A stretch of DNA of 64,000 nucleotides from Desulfosoma sp. (GTDB taxonomy: Bacteria; Desulfobacterota; Syntrophobacteria; Syntrophobacterales; DSM-9756): NCBI GenBank assembly GCA_037481875.1, contig JBBFKY010000005.1:163934-227933 (forward strand), in the 5' to 3' direction. The notes beneath the pieces were generated by a model. The model did not search any database and was not told the DNA's origin. It saw only the letters and a list, made by a program, of their open reading frames with translations. Shown here piece by piece: positions 34,907 to 44,167 of the stretch. The position numbers and the translations under genes were made by a program. Position 1 is the stretch's first letter, and each line of letters starts with the position of its first letter.

Positions 34907-35710
34907 TCATTTCAAATGGAAAGGCTCTTGCTGCGATCGACGCCACACATAGAGAACCGCCGCAGTAAGCATCATGACCGAACATAAAATCTGTCCCATG
35001 GTCAAGGAACCCCAAAGAAAACCCAGATTTTCGTCGGGTTCTCGAAAGAACTCGAGAAGAAAACGAATAGCTCCGTAGAAAAAAAGAAAAGCCGTCACCA
35101 GGACTCCATCCTTGCGTTGGTGCCGTGACAGCCGCCACAGAATGATAAAAAGCAGCACACCTTCTCCCAAAGCCTCATAGATTTGGGAAGGATGTCGAGG
35201 GATGGGACCGCCGTCAGGAAAAACCATAGCCCACGGCACCCGGCTTGGCCTTCCGTATAATTCCCCATTGATGAAGTTGCCGAGACGCCCTAATCCCAAG
35301 CCGATGGGAGCCGTGACAGCCACGCAGTCCGCCACGCCCCAAAAGGGTAAGCCGATACGACGGCAAAAAATCCATCCTGCAAACACACTGCCGATAAGGC
35401 CACCGTGAAAGGACATGCCCCCATGCCATGTGGCGATGATTTCCAGAGGATTCTTTAGATAAAAGGACCAGTTATCGTACTGGTAAAAAAGAAGAAAACC
35501 AAGTCGGGCTCCCACCACCAAACCCACAGCCAGGTAAAGAATCAAATCCTGCATACGTTCCGAAGTCAGGCCGATTTCCTTGGCTTTTGGAAGTCGTGAA
35601 GCCAAATAGTAGGTGCTCAAAAAACCCAGCACATACATCAAACCGTACCAGCGAAGCTGAATGGGCCCAATGGAAAGGATTTCAGGACGAATGTTAGGAT
35701 ACGGAATCAT
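34907..35710 (-). CDS. lgt: Prolipoprotein diacylglyceryl transferase
   Basis: Lgt transfers diacylglycerol from phosphatidylglycerol to the lipobox cysteine of exported lipoproteins. The 267-residue membrane protein shows about seven hydrophobic segments, the family start RWYGLMYVLGF, WHGGMSFHGGLIGS (with the HGG motif) and LGRLGNFINGELYGR, which are the Lgt signatures. The start at ATG 35710 follows GGGAGG; the open frame extends 19 codons upstream. It precedes the CoA-transferase gene by 13 bases. LptE and other lipoproteins in this window depend on it. Confidence 0.95.
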   Translation of the reverse strand: MIPYPNIRPEILSIGPIQLRWYGLMYVLGFLSTYYLASRLPKAKEIGLTSERMQDLILYLAVGLVVGARLGFLLFYQYDNWSFYLKNPLEIIATWHGGMSFHGGLIGSVFAGWIFCRRIGLPFWGVADCVAVTAPIGLGLGRLGNFINGELYGRPSRVPWAMVFPDGGPIPRHPSQIYEALGEGVLLFIILWRLSRHQRKDGVLVTAFLFFYGAIRFLLEFFREPDENLGFLWGSLTMGQILCSVMMLTAAVLYVWRRSQQEPFHLK

Positions 35711-35936
35711 AAGATGGCCTCCCTTTCTTTCGAGCCCATATAAACACACGCCTGGTATCAGCGTCAACGTCGGTCGGCTCCTTCGGATTTTCCTTGCAGA
35801 AAGACACGGTGTTTGTCGCCGGTGGCTGCGTTGACACGCCTGGGGCGCTGTGGCATAGAGTCAACGCTGTGGCAGTGCTGTTTTCGAAATTTAGCATTTC
35901 CAAGAGTTTTTAATTTCATGGAGCCTTTCAGCGGGC

Positions 35937-37409
35937 ATGGAGAATGCGGGATTGGTTCGAAACACGGCGGTAACGGAAGTGCAGAAAAGGGTCGGCTTTT
36001 GGTTGGACGGGGCCGAACAATGGGCAGAACCATGTTTGCCCGTCGTGGATCCAGCCACGGAAGAACCTTTTGCTTCCGTACCTGTTTGTGACGCCTTGTG
36101 TGTGGATCGAGCCGTCACCGGAGCGGTGCAGGCCCAAAAGGATTGGAAAAAGACGCCACCGCAACACCGTCGCCATGTGCTTCGATCCCTCGCCGAAAAG
36201 ATCCGCCTTCACAAGGAACATCTAGCAGCCCTGATCACCCGGGAAACAGGGAAACCCAAGCACGCGGCACAAGCGGAAGTGGACAACACGGCTCAATTGA
36301 TCGACTATTTCGCAGAAGAAGCTTACCGCCTTTCAGGGATTCTTCCCCTGCTTGGGGACCCTCATAGGCACACCTTGGTTGTTCGAGAACCCTTGGGAGT
36401 GGTGGCCGCCATCACGCCTTTCAATTACCCTTTGAGCACTCTTGTGTGCAAAGCGGCCCCGGCTTTGGCCGTAGGATGCGCTGTGGTGGCCAAGCCCGAT
36501 GAACACACACCCTTGTCCTCTTTGGCTCTGGCGAAACTTGCCTTTGAGTCCGGCCTTCCTGCCGGGCTTTTCCAAGTTATCACCGGACCCGGACCTGTTA
36601 CGGGAGCCGCTCTGGTGGATCACCGAGACGTGCGCGGTGTCTCCTTCACAGGAAGCACAGAGGTGGGGAAAGAAATTCAACGTCGTGGGGCCGCTGGAGT
36701 CAAACGCATGATTCTGGAACTGGGCGGATCATGCCCCGTCATCGTGTGCCAAGATGCGCGCTGGCGCACTCACCTGCCTCACATGGTCGCTCAGGCTTAC
36801 AAAAATTCAGGTCAGTACTGCTACCGCATGACCCGTTTCTATGTGCACAAAACCCTATGGACCGATTTTGTCACCGAATTCACGGACCAAGTGATGAAGC
36901 TTCGCCTCGGGCATCCCGAGGAACCTGAAACGGATTTGGGACCGCTCAGTCATCAAGGCATTCTGCAACGGGTCAGCACCCAAGTGTCCCGGTTTCGGGA
37001 AGCTGGAGCCACCATTCATCAGGCTGTGGTTCCGGAACACTTGACCCGAGGGTTTTATTTTCCACCGACTGTCATCACGGATGTTCCAACCCAGGTGCCT
37101 GAGGTTTACGAGGAAATTTTCGGCCCGGTCACTTTGCTTGTTCCATTTGACAATGAAGCGGAAGCCTTGGAAGACGCTAATCGTTCTCCGTACGGCCTTG
37201 CGGCCTATGTTTTCACCGAGGACCTAGCCAAAGGACTGCGCCTGGCCGACCATTTGGAAGCCGGCAGTGTTTGGATCAATGAAGTGCATCAAGCCCTGCC
37301 GGAAGCTCCCTTTGGAGGCATGAAGGAAAGCGGGCTGGGGCGTGAAAAGTCCCGATTCGGCGTGGAAGCCTTTACGGAACTGAAAACCATCTACATATCT
37401 TATGCCTAA
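35937..37409 (+). CDS. Aldehyde dehydrogenase family protein
   Basis: An NAD(P)-dependent dehydrogenase that oxidises an aldehyde to an acid. The 490-residue protein has the substrate/cofactor motif ITPFNYPL, the Rossmann glycine site SFTGSTEVGKEI, the catalytic glutamate region ILELGGSCP, and the nucleophilic cysteine in NSGQYCYRMT. The catalytic residues are intact. Family membership is sure, but the substrate (succinate semialdehyde, glyceraldehyde-3-phosphate or another) is not. The start at ATG 35937 has no clear ribosome-binding site, so a nearby alternative is possible. mobB follows 11 bases after the stop, so it shares a transcript with molybdenum cofactor genes. Confidence 0.88.
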   Translation: MENAGLVRNTAVTEVQKRVGFWLDGAEQWAEPCLPVVDPATEEPFASVPVCDALCVDRAVTGAVQAQKDWKKTPPQHRRHVLRSLAEKIRLHKEHLAALITRETGKPKHAAQAEVDNTAQLIDYFAEEAYRLSGILPLLGDPHRHTLVVREPLGVVAAITPFNYPLSTLVCKAAPALAVGCAVVAKPDEHTPLSSLALAKLAFESGLPAGLFQVITGPGPVTGAALVDHRDVRGVSFTGSTEVGKEIQRRGAAGVKRMILELGGSCPVIVCQDARWRTHLPHMVAQAYKNSGQYCYRMTRFYVHKTLWTDFVTEFTDQVMKLRLGHPEEPETDLGPLSHQGILQRVSTQVSRFREAGATIHQAVVPEHLTRGFYFPPTVITDVPTQVPEVYEEIFGPVTLLVPFDNEAEALEDANRSPYGLAAYVFTEDLAKGLRLADHLEAGSVWINEVHQALPEAPFGGMKESGLGREKSRFGVEAFTELKTIYISYA

Positions 37410-37420
37410 GGGGGCAAACC

Positions 37421-38080
37421 ATGGTTCCCATCGTCTGTGTTGTGGGCGCATCCAATGTGGGCAAAACCACTTTCCTGGAAAAGCTCATTCCAGCTTTGGT
37501 GCAGCGAGGGTATCGTGTAGGAACCATTAAGCACGATGTGCACGGGTTTCAGATGGACCGGGAGGGCAAGGACACTTGGCGCCATGCCCAAGCGGGAGCT
37601 CAAACCATCGCCATTTCATCCCCTGTCCGAGTGGCTTCCATTCGCACCGTTGCCGCCGAACTCCCTCTGGAAGAAGTGGTCTCTCGCTATTTCTGGGATG
37701 AAGACATTGTGCTCGCTGAAGGATTCAAACGTTCCGTCTTTCCAAAGATCGAGGTCTTTCGCTCCGCCATTGAACCTCAGCCTTTGTGTTCCGCATCCGA
37801 CAATCTTATCGCGCTCATCACGGACGAGCTTCTGGAAACGGAGGTCCCTCGGTTCGGCTTTTCCGATGTGGAAGGAGTCGCCGACTTTCTTCAAGCCCGC
37901 TACCTGCAAGACCGAAAAAAGCCTCGTGTGCTGGTTCAGATCGACGGAAAAAAACTTCCCATGAAGGATTTCGTTCAAGATTTTATCGCCGGCGGCATTG
38001 TGGGCATGGTCTCGCAGCTTCGAGGCTGGAAAAGGCCGAAACAGCTGAAGGTGACCATAACTCTGGGAGACGAGGCGTGA
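37421..38080 (+). CDS. mobB: Molybdopterin-guanine dinucleotide biosynthesis protein B (MobB)
   Basis: A GTP-binding helper of MobA in forming the bis-MGD form of molybdenum cofactor. The 219-residue protein has a P-loop, GASNVGKTT (about 9-17), then VGTIKHDVHGF, RHAQAGA and the family pattern LAEGFKRSVFPKIEV. A C-terminal extension of about 60 residues (from RKKPRVLVQ) goes beyond the short E. coli form and is seen in related deltaproteobacterial proteins. The start ATG follows GGGGG. It overlaps mobA by four bases. A sulfate reducer needs this cofactor for formate dehydrogenases and other oxidoreductases. Confidence 0.92.
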   Translation: MVPIVCVVGASNVGKTTFLEKLIPALVQRGYRVGTIKHDVHGFQMDREGKDTWRHAQAGAQTIAISSPVRVASIRTVAAELPLEEVVSRYFWDEDIVLAEGFKRSVFPKIEVFRSAIEPQPLCSASDNLIALITDELLETEVPRFGFSDVEGVADFLQARYLQDRKKPRVLVQIDGKKLPMKDFVQDFIAGGIVGMVSQLRGWKRPKQLKVTITLGDEA

Positions 38081-38706
38081 TTGCCGGAGCGGTGTTGGCC
38101 GGGGGAAAAAGCCGGCGTTTTGGACGGAACAAAGCTCTGGAAGTTTTTCAAGGACTGCGCCTCATCGACCGCGCCGTAATGAACCTCTCCAGGGTGTGCG
38201 ATGCCGTCATGGTCGTGGCCAATGACCTCCTTCCTTACGCAGACATGGACCTTTTGTTGGTTCGCGATATTGTGCCTCAATTCGGACCGCTTGCCGGCAT
38301 CTTTACCGCTCTCTATTTTTCCCCGCATTCTTGGGTGTTTGTTCGTGCCACCGACATGCCTTTTCTTGACCCGTCTTTAGCGCACGCCATGACGGCCTTC
38401 ACCCATCTTCCTCGTGTGGATGTGGTGGTGCTCAAGAAAGAAGAAAAATTCGAACCCCTCATGGCGCTCTACCATGTGCGCTGCCTGCCCCATATTCGAC
38501 GATGCATCGAATCGGATCAACGACAAATCATCAGTTTTTACCGAAATGTGCGCGTATACGCCGTGGAAGAATCCCAATGGCGCCGTTATGATCCTGAAGG
38601 CCGAAGTCTTTGGAATATCAACACTCCTGAAGACTATGAGCAAATGCTCGAGTTGTGGAAAACACTTGATTCGACGGAATCCGGCGGAACCAATCCTGAA
38701 CCATGA
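38077..38706 (+). CDS. mobA: Molybdenum cofactor guanylyltransferase (MobA)
   Basis: MobA attaches GMP to molybdopterin to make the guanine dinucleotide cofactor. The 209-residue protein has the nucleotide-binding signature AVLAGGKSRRFGRNKAL near the N-terminus, then DIVPQFGPLAGI and RATDMPFL, typical of the family. I choose the GTG at 38077 (GTGA overlap with the mobB stop) preceded by GGAGACGAGG; the longer frame from 37786 runs through mobB in another frame and is not real. It overlaps moeA by four bases, so the mobB-mobA-moeA genes form one coupled transcript. Confidence 0.9.
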   Translation: MIAGAVLAGGKSRRFGRNKALEVFQGLRLIDRAVMNLSRVCDAVMVVANDLLPYADMDLLLVRDIVPQFGPLAGIFTALYFSPHSWVFVRATDMPFLDPSLAHAMTAFTHLPRVDVVVLKKEEKFEPLMALYHVRCLPHIRRCIESDQRQIISFYRNVRVYAVEESQWRRYDPEGRSLWNINTPEDYEQMLELWKTLDSTESGGTNPEP

Positions 38707-39998
38707 TATCGCAGCCGCAAGCCATCCCTCTGGAAGAGGCCGTCCGTCTGGCCGCTCAAATTGTGCAGCCGGCTTCCCTTGAATGGGTGCCTTTGCCGGA
38801 AGCCCTTCATCGAATTCTGGCTCAGGACATCATCGCTCCATTTTCTATTCCCAGCGAAAGCCGTTCACGCATGGACGGCTACGCCGTTCGGGCCGCGGAC
38901 ACACAAGGGGCCACACTGAAGCATCCACGGTTGGTGCACTGCCTCGAGCACGTCTTGTCGGCAGGAAGCGTGCCTGCTGTAAAGTTGGAGCCAGGCACGG
39001 CGTGCCGGATTCTTACAGGCGCCGTGTTGCCAGCTGGAGCGGATGCCGTCGTGCCCGACGAAAATACGGAGCGAATCGACGGCCAACTGAAAATTTACTC
39101 CGAAGTTCTTCCAGGCCAGTGGGTGACTTCAGCGGGGGAATGGCTGGAACGGGGCACCGTGACGCTTCGAGCCGGTCACAGGCTGACGCCTTCAAGAATC
39201 TCTGCTGCGGCCGCTTTGGGCTGCAGCCTGCTTCCTTTGGTTGTTTCCTGTCGAGTGGCCTTGGCGAGTACAGGCGACGAGATTCTGGAGCTTGGAACAA
39301 AGCATGAAAGAGGCGGATCGTATCCCGATACTCGGTACCTCTTGGCAGCCATGCTCCAAAACGCCGGTGCCGTCCCGATGCACCTGGGATGTATTCCAGA
39401 CAACCCCTTCCATATCAGCGCCGTTCTGGAGGCAGCCGCTGGGGATATAGTGATCACCACCGGAGGAACCGGTGGAGGAAACAAGGATCTGATTTTTCAA
39501 GTGTGGAACGATCTCGGCATCGTTCCTGTTTTTCGAGGGGTCGAGATCAAGCCTGGAAGCAGCACAGCCTTGGGAACCCGAAAAAACCAACTCTACTGGG
39601 CTCTTCCCGGATCCCCCTGGGCTGCCCAAGTGATTTTCCATGAACTTTTCTTACCCGTCCTTGAACGTTGGTATGGCACAAGGGAGCCTTTGGCTCAGAC
39701 GTTTTCGGCAAGGCTTAAATGTTCGATGGAACCAAAAGGGAGGGGGGCTCGTGCCATACCGGGAAACCTGGTGTGCTGCGATGGAACCCTTTGGTTTGAT
39801 CCTCTCCTCCAAGAATCCCCGTCTTCCCTGATTCCGCTGGCGGAAAAAAACGCCTACGCTCTTGTGCCGGCTCAGGCCGGACTCCTTCCTGCGGAAACCT
39901 TTGTCACGGTACGCCTGCTTCTTGGATCTTCCCTGGACTCGAGCCATAGGGGAAAATCGCCTCCTGACACAGAAAAGCGACCCATGAGTTCGCCATAA
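38703..39998 (+). CDS. moeA: Molybdopterin molybdenumtransferase (MoeA)
   Basis: MoeA inserts molybdate into molybdopterin, or tungstate in some anaerobes. The 431-residue protein has SRMDGYAVRA near residue 60, RILTGAVLPAGADAVVPDE, and the MogA-like domain with ASTGDEI and TTGGTGGGNKDLIF, then GVEIKPGSSTALG. The order and spacing fit MoeA. Some residues of the C-terminal domain IV (about 330-431) look divergent. It is the last gene of the mobB-mobA-moeA set. Confidence 0.92.
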   Translation: MISQPQAIPLEEAVRLAAQIVQPASLEWVPLPEALHRILAQDIIAPFSIPSESRSRMDGYAVRAADTQGATLKHPRLVHCLEHVLSAGSVPAVKLEPGTACRILTGAVLPAGADAVVPDENTERIDGQLKIYSEVLPGQWVTSAGEWLERGTVTLRAGHRLTPSRISAAAALGCSLLPLVVSCRVALASTGDEILELGTKHERGGSYPDTRYLLAAMLQNAGAVPMHLGCIPDNPFHISAVLEAAAGDIVITTGGTGGGNKDLIFQVWNDLGIVPVFRGVEIKPGSSTALGTRKNQLYWALPGSPWAAQVIFHELFLPVLERWYGTREPLAQTFSARLKCSMEPKGRGARAIPGNLVCCDGTLWFDPLLQESPSSLIPLAEKNAYALVPAQAGLLPAETFVTVRLLLGSSLDSSHRGKSPPDTEKRPMSSP

Positions 39999-40120
39999 TT
40001 CGCTGTTTTCTTCAGAGTTTTTACGAAAAGTGGTCCAAAATCGCACATGACTCTATTCAACGAAGTCAGGAGCGTGTATAGTGCTGGCTCGATTTCTCAA
40101 GCACGGAGGGAATACCGTTC

Positions 40121-40798
40121 ATGCTCAAAGGCACATACATCGAAAAGCAATACTATAAAATCCTGCAAACCATTCTGGTACCTCTTCTGGTTCGGCTCAA
40201 GGTTCAACCGAACCAGGTCTCCATTATGGGCTTAGGTCTAAGCGTGGCGGCAGGGCTGGCTTTCCTCTTTCAACCCTTTTGGGGGGGCCTTCTCACTCTT
40301 CTGGCCGGCTTGGTGGACACATTGGACGGGAGTTTGGCTCGCAGCACAGGAAAAGCCCGTAACTCAGGCGCTTTTCTGGATTCCGTTCTGGACCGTTATT
40401 CCGAATTCTTTATCTATCTCGGCATCTGGGGTTATTTTTGCCGAAAAGGTTCCTCGGAACCCTTTCTTTCCTTTCTGGTACTTTGTATACTTTTTGGATC
40501 CTTGATGGTCAGTTACACACGGGCCCGTGCCGAAGGGCTCGGACAAAAATGTCTGGTTGGCTTTTTGCAACGTGGAGAACGCGTGATTTTGATCGGGCTC
40601 GGCGGCATGGCCAATCCGGCCTTTAACAAACTCTCCCGCCTTCCTTTCAGCGCCTCAGGCGAGGACGCCTTTCTCATGGTGACTCTTTTTATTCTGGCTG
40701 TCGGCACCAACCTGACGGCTCTATGGCGTTTCTGGCACGTTCTTCAAGCTCTGCACGAAGAGGGAACCTCAAAATCCATGACGGACATAAGGAGCTGA
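40121..40798 (+). CDS. CDP-alcohol phosphatidyltransferase family protein
   Basis: An integral membrane enzyme that transfers a phosphatidyl or phospho group from a CDP-alcohol to a second alcohol. The 225-residue protein has the family motif DxxDGxxAR...GxxxDxxxD (residues about 66-92, DTLDGSLARSTG and SGAFLDSVLD), and about six hydrophobic segments. The metal-binding aspartates are all present. The product could be phosphatidylinositol phosphate, phosphatidylglycerol phosphate, or a cardiolipin-type lipid; the sequence does not decide. ATG 40121 is preceded by GGAGGG. The gene is monocistronic. Confidence 0.85.
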   Translation: MLKGTYIEKQYYKILQTILVPLLVRLKVQPNQVSIMGLGLSVAAGLAFLFQPFWGGLLTLLAGLVDTLDGSLARSTGKARNSGAFLDSVLDRYSEFFIYLGIWGYFCRKGSSEPFLSFLVLCILFGSLMVSYTRARAEGLGQKCLVGFLQRGERVILIGLGGMANPAFNKLSRLPFSASGEDAFLMVTLFILAVGTNLTALWRFWHVLQALHEEGTSKSMTDIRS

Positions 40799-40847
40799 TC
40801 CGTCACCCGATGGCCCGGTCTCCTTTTGCAGACCCCGCAGGCCGCTG

Positions 40848-40874
40848 AAGGGGCGTCTTCAGCCCATGCCCCTT
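40848..40874 (+). terminator. Possible terminator after the phosphatidyltransferase gene
   Basis: Arms AAGGGGC (40848-40854) and GCCCCTT (40868-40874) form a 7-base stem with a 13-base loop, followed by GTTTTCC on the plus strand. It lies 50 bases past the stop and ahead of a convergent gene. The loop is long for a classic terminator. Confidence 0.4.
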
Positions 40875-40889
40875 GTTTTCCAACATATT

Positions 40890-41387
40890 CTAGATCAAAG
40901 GTTCCGGAAGCTTTCGCAGAATGACTCGGTCATCTTCTCGGTAGATTTCAAAGGAATCCCCTACGGAAAAGCCAAGCTGGTCGATAAGAAGCGCCTTGTT
41001 GAGAGTGATGCTTCCGCTTTGCCCTATGGTGCGATGGTTCGTGGTCTTGATGATCACCGAGGGCGCCTGAGCTTCCATTTGCTTGGGACGTCTTCGAACC
41101 ACGGGTTTGGTGATAACCTCGGGTTCTGGACGCTCTTCAAACTTTTCCCGCACTCGAGGCTGGCTGGTGGCTCTGGCAGGACGATTCAGAGCAGGCTCCG
41201 AAGCCCGTTGCTTACCGAAACCCATTTGAGGAATTTCGCCTAATTCCATGAGGCCCTTGAGGTATAAGTCTTGAACCTCGCTTTTAAATCGAAGCCCAAA
41301 AAGCTTCTGCACCGCTTCCAATGATCGGCCGTTTCGAATTTCATTGACGATCAGTTTCGGGTCGATGTTTTTGTATTCCACATCCAT
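40890..41387 (-). CDS. SpoVT/AbrB-like domain protein
   Basis: A small protein with a C-terminal swapped-hairpin AbrB/SpoVT-type fold and an N-terminal helical part. The 165-residue protein starts MDVEYKNIDPKLIVNEIRNGRS, with a helix-turn-helix-like pattern up to about residue 45, then a proline- and arginine-rich linker, and ends with SGSITLNKALLIDQLGFSVGDSFEIYREDDRVILRK, the AbrB-like part (about 110-160). These domains bind DNA as dimers; targets are unknown. ATG 41387 with AAAGGAA upstream is the preferred start. It is convergent with the phosphatidyltransferase gene. Confidence 0.65.
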   Translation of the reverse strand: MDVEYKNIDPKLIVNEIRNGRSLEAVQKLFGLRFKSEVQDLYLKGLMELGEIPQMGFGKQRASEPALNRPARATSQPRVREKFEERPEPEVITKPVVRRRPKQMEAQAPSVIIKTTNHRTIGQSGSITLNKALLIDQLGFSVGDSFEIYREDDRVILRKLPEPLI

Positions 41388-41921
41388 AGCACGTTCCTTT
41401 CCGGTAAACATTCTTGGTTCTCTTTCCTGATCACAAGAGTCGTGACACAAAAATCACGTCTTGATACCTAATCGCATCCTCTGCACATACTCCAACCCAC
41501 AACTGAAAAACATTGGGGATTTTCAGCGCTTCCCCATGTCATGATGCGCTCCGCCTTTTTGCGGCGCCTTCGAAGGCAAGCAACTTACCGGCGAAGGGGT
41601 TTGCTGAGAGTATGTTGTCAGCTCACGAGTTTTGGGAATTTTTTGAGATGCGACGACAATGCCGTCAACGGCATTCTAAAGCTAACAAAGCCTTCTCAAA
41701 GAATCAACCGTGTTTCACATCCAATTTCAAAATGCCCCCTCGATACCACCACAGCCGCGGCATTTCTCAAAAAGAGGAAGCGCGGCGCGCGTCCTTATAG
41801 GGAAAGCCTTCGCAAAGGTCAACGGCAAAACGACATTGTTCCGTATTTTTTTGAAGTCCAGGCACCGGGAAAGGAGGAAAAAAAACCGCGCGGAACTTTC
41901 CGCTACCTCTCGTTTCGCCTT
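41388..41921. other. 534-base gap with no gene seen
   Basis: I see no supported gene, tRNA or repeat in this stretch. Several short plus-strand frames exist but lack ribosome-binding sites and any recognisable domain. The promoter of the AbrB-like gene should lie at its left side, though no clear boxes were found. Confidence 0.5.
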
Positions 41922-42983
41922 CTAGCATTGGCTTCGCAAAATCCGTGACAAATCCCTTGTCAACTCGGCGACACGCTCCGCATGGCGCTCACTCAAGGTA
42001 CCACATCCACAACTCGGCGTCACAAGGCTTTGCTGCAGCACCGATGCTATCGATATCTCGGATCCGCACAAAGTTCGGACTTGATCCTTCCAGCGTTGCG
42101 CCAGTGATTCCGCCGACACTTTGTCGATTAAGGCCTCTTCCGACGTTGGGACCATGCCCCAAGCCACGATGCCGCCTCGATAAAAGAACTCAAGATACTG
42201 CTTTCGATATAAGGCGAAACGATCAAAGAACTGATACGCATCCAGGTTGATAATATCAAGGGGACATTCAAAGACGAGACCCCAGTCCGTATTGGCGCAG
42301 ACGTGCACACCGACCAAAGCCCCCGCCTGTCTCAAAGGTTCGGCGACCTGTGTGATCAGCGACTTCACTTGATCCGCGGAAACAGTGATAAACGCCGATG
42401 TGCCGAAACCTGCCAGGGCCGGTTCATCCAGAAAAAGGATGACGGGTTTTTGCCATCGACTCAGATGCTGCAATTGCCATAGGGCTTTCATGGCCAAATG
42501 CTTCACCACAATATCGCACATGCGGTCGTCAAAGAGCAGCGCACGCCGATTCTGATCCGTCATGCCGCTCAAAAGCGTAAAAGGGCCGACAATTTGTCCT
42601 TTGACAGCACTCCAATCGCGGGGTCTTTGATCGAGCCTGTCTAAAAAGAGGCGAAAGGTTCGGCCTGTCTCCTTTCCCATGGCAAAGCGGGACTCCTCTA
42701 GAAGGGACAGGGAGGCCTCTACGGCCAGATAATCTTCATAAAAAGATAGAATTTCCTGGTCAGAATCCAGCGTATCCACCCATACGCGATCATTTTGTTG
42801 ACGGACTCCAGGAAGTCCTTCCAAGTACTGCAGCATCATCTGTTCGGCGGCATATCGGGACAACTGAGGCCAGACCGGAATGTCGGTCATGGTTTCCAAA
42901 ATGACGCTTACCGCACGCTCAGGGTCTGCGTGCGGCATGCTGCCCACAAGTGTTGCCCGTCCTGCAGGATCAAAAAGTCCCAT
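41922..42983 (-). CDS. Methionine-synthase-like protein of the MetE C-terminal / UROD superfamily
   Basis: A protein resembling the catalytic barrel of cobalamin-independent methionine synthase (MetE C-terminal domain). The 353-residue chain opens with GSMPHAD and contains the putative zinc ligands: His and Cys in GVHVC, and Cys in PSCGCG (near 335). It lacks the N-terminal MetE domain. Such core enzymes are known in archaea (MesA-type), where the methyl donor is a methyl corrinoid rather than methyl-folate, so it could serve methionine synthesis. The start at ATG 42983 has GAGGAG nine bases upstream. It stands alone; no metF or metH is seen here. Confidence 0.68.
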   Translation of the reverse strand: MGLFDPAGRATLVGSMPHADPERAVSVILETMTDIPVWPQLSRYAAEQMMLQYLEGLPGVRQQNDRVWVDTLDSDQEILSFYEDYLAVEASLSLLEESRFAMGKETGRTFRLFLDRLDQRPRDWSAVKGQIVGPFTLLSGMTDQNRRALLFDDRMCDIVVKHLAMKALWQLQHLSRWQKPVILFLDEPALAGFGTSAFITVSADQVKSLITQVAEPLRQAGALVGVHVCANTDWGLVFECPLDIINLDAYQFFDRFALYRKQYLEFFYRGGIVAWGMVPTSEEALIDKVSAESLAQRWKDQVRTLCGSEISIASVLQQSLVTPSCGCGTLSERHAERVAELTRDLSRILRSQC

Positions 42984-43132
42984 TGCAAAGTCGCTCCTCA
43001 AAGAGTATGGTTTCTATTCTGTGAATATCTTTCAGGTATCTGGGTTGCCGCAGAAATTTCCTTCGCCCGCCTTCCCCGGAATCGTCTAGCATAGAGCGGC
43101 ATCCTGGTCAAACACGCAGAGTGGAGGCCAAG

Positions 43133-44125
43133 ATGGAGGAAAGAGCCCCCAGGCGTTCCAACCGGGAATTGGAAAACAAGAAATTTTTACTGATTTTACT
43201 TGCTTTGCTGCTCGTTCTGACCGTGGGGGCTCTTTATGTGCTCATGAAAACCGGCCGGCCTCCCTTTGAGACCACTCCGCCCTCGACACAAAAGCCGGCG
43301 GAATCCGATCAAAGCACCGCTTCGGCAGGACCTGACAAAATACGAAGACCTATCCCCGTCGTTGTGGAAGAAAGGCCGCCTGCTCCGGCTTTGAGTGAGC
43401 CAGCTGCTTCCAGCTACCCGGAAGTTTCCCCTGAGACCTCTCAGGAAGAGCGAAAAGACGCTTTCGGTCTTAAAACCAGTGTGGATCACGTGGTTCAGCC
43501 CCAGGAACCCTTCAGCGCTCATGGCCGACAATGGACCGTGGAAGAGATACAAAAGCGTCTAGCCGGTCGGGCCACTCAAACCCCGAACCAACCCGGGCCC
43601 TCTCCAGAACCCGGAACAGAAAGACAAGCCGTTGGAGGCTTTCTGCCGAAACCCCTGCCCACAACACCTCCCAGAACGGTGTCTGAAAAGACGATTTACT
43701 ACGGAGTCCGTCTGGTTCGACCCGGCGAAAACCTATGGAAGATTCACTATGGTGTCATTCGAGAATATTTCGCACGGCGCGGTATCGAGCTTCCGCCTCG
43801 CGCCGATCAACCTCGAGCTGATGGACGCAGCTCCGGGATTGGGCGCCTTTTAAAATTCCTGGAAAGCATCGTGCACGTTTATGATGCTCGAAGGAATCGT
43901 CTGGTCGACGACATCAACCTTCTCCATCCCGATGACCTTATTGTTTTCTTCAATATCTCCGAATTGTTTGAAGCTTTGGACCAGGTGGAAGCCAAAGACC
44001 TGGAAGCTTTGCGTTATCTTGGGTCCTCGTTGCAAATAAGAAGGCCTTCGGCATCGAGAATTCTTCTAAACCGAAAAGACCTTCAAGGATTTTCCGTTCC
44101 GCCTTTGCCTTCTGAGCTGCGTTGA
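43133..44125 (+). CDS. Membrane-anchored protein with a LysM-like C-terminal region
   Basis: I do not recognise a named family. The 330-residue protein has one N-terminal membrane segment (about residues 18-38, KKFLLILLALLLVLTVGAL), a long proline-, serine- and threonine-rich linker to about residue 185, then a LysM-like stretch (YYGVRLVRPGENLWKIHYGV) and HPDDLIVFFN. LysM domains bind peptidoglycan. The ATG at 43133 has GGAGG five bases upstream. It reads toward purH, separated by 42 bases, so the two may be co-transcribed. Role as a cell-wall-associated inner-membrane protein is inference. Confidence 0.6.
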   Translation: MEERAPRRSNRELENKKFLLILLALLLVLTVGALYVLMKTGRPPFETTPPSTQKPAESDQSTASAGPDKIRRPIPVVVEERPPAPALSEPAASSYPEVSPETSQEERKDAFGLKTSVDHVVQPQEPFSAHGRQWTVEEIQKRLAGRATQTPNQPGPSPEPGTERQAVGGFLPKPLPTTPPRTVSEKTIYYGVRLVRPGENLWKIHYGVIREYFARRGIELPPRADQPRADGRSSGIGRLLKFLESIVHVYDARRNRLVDDINLLHPDDLIVFFNISELFEALDQVEAKDLEALRYLGSSLQIRRPSASRILLNRKDLQGFSVPPLPSELR

Positions 44126-44167
44126 AAACCGTTGACAAACATAACGTTCTCCCGAAGGAGCAAACAC

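Noticed and set aside
37786..38706. 306-codon version of mobA beginning inside mobB
   Set aside because: The first 97 codons are an out-of-frame reading of mobB; the family motif begins right after the GTG at 38077.
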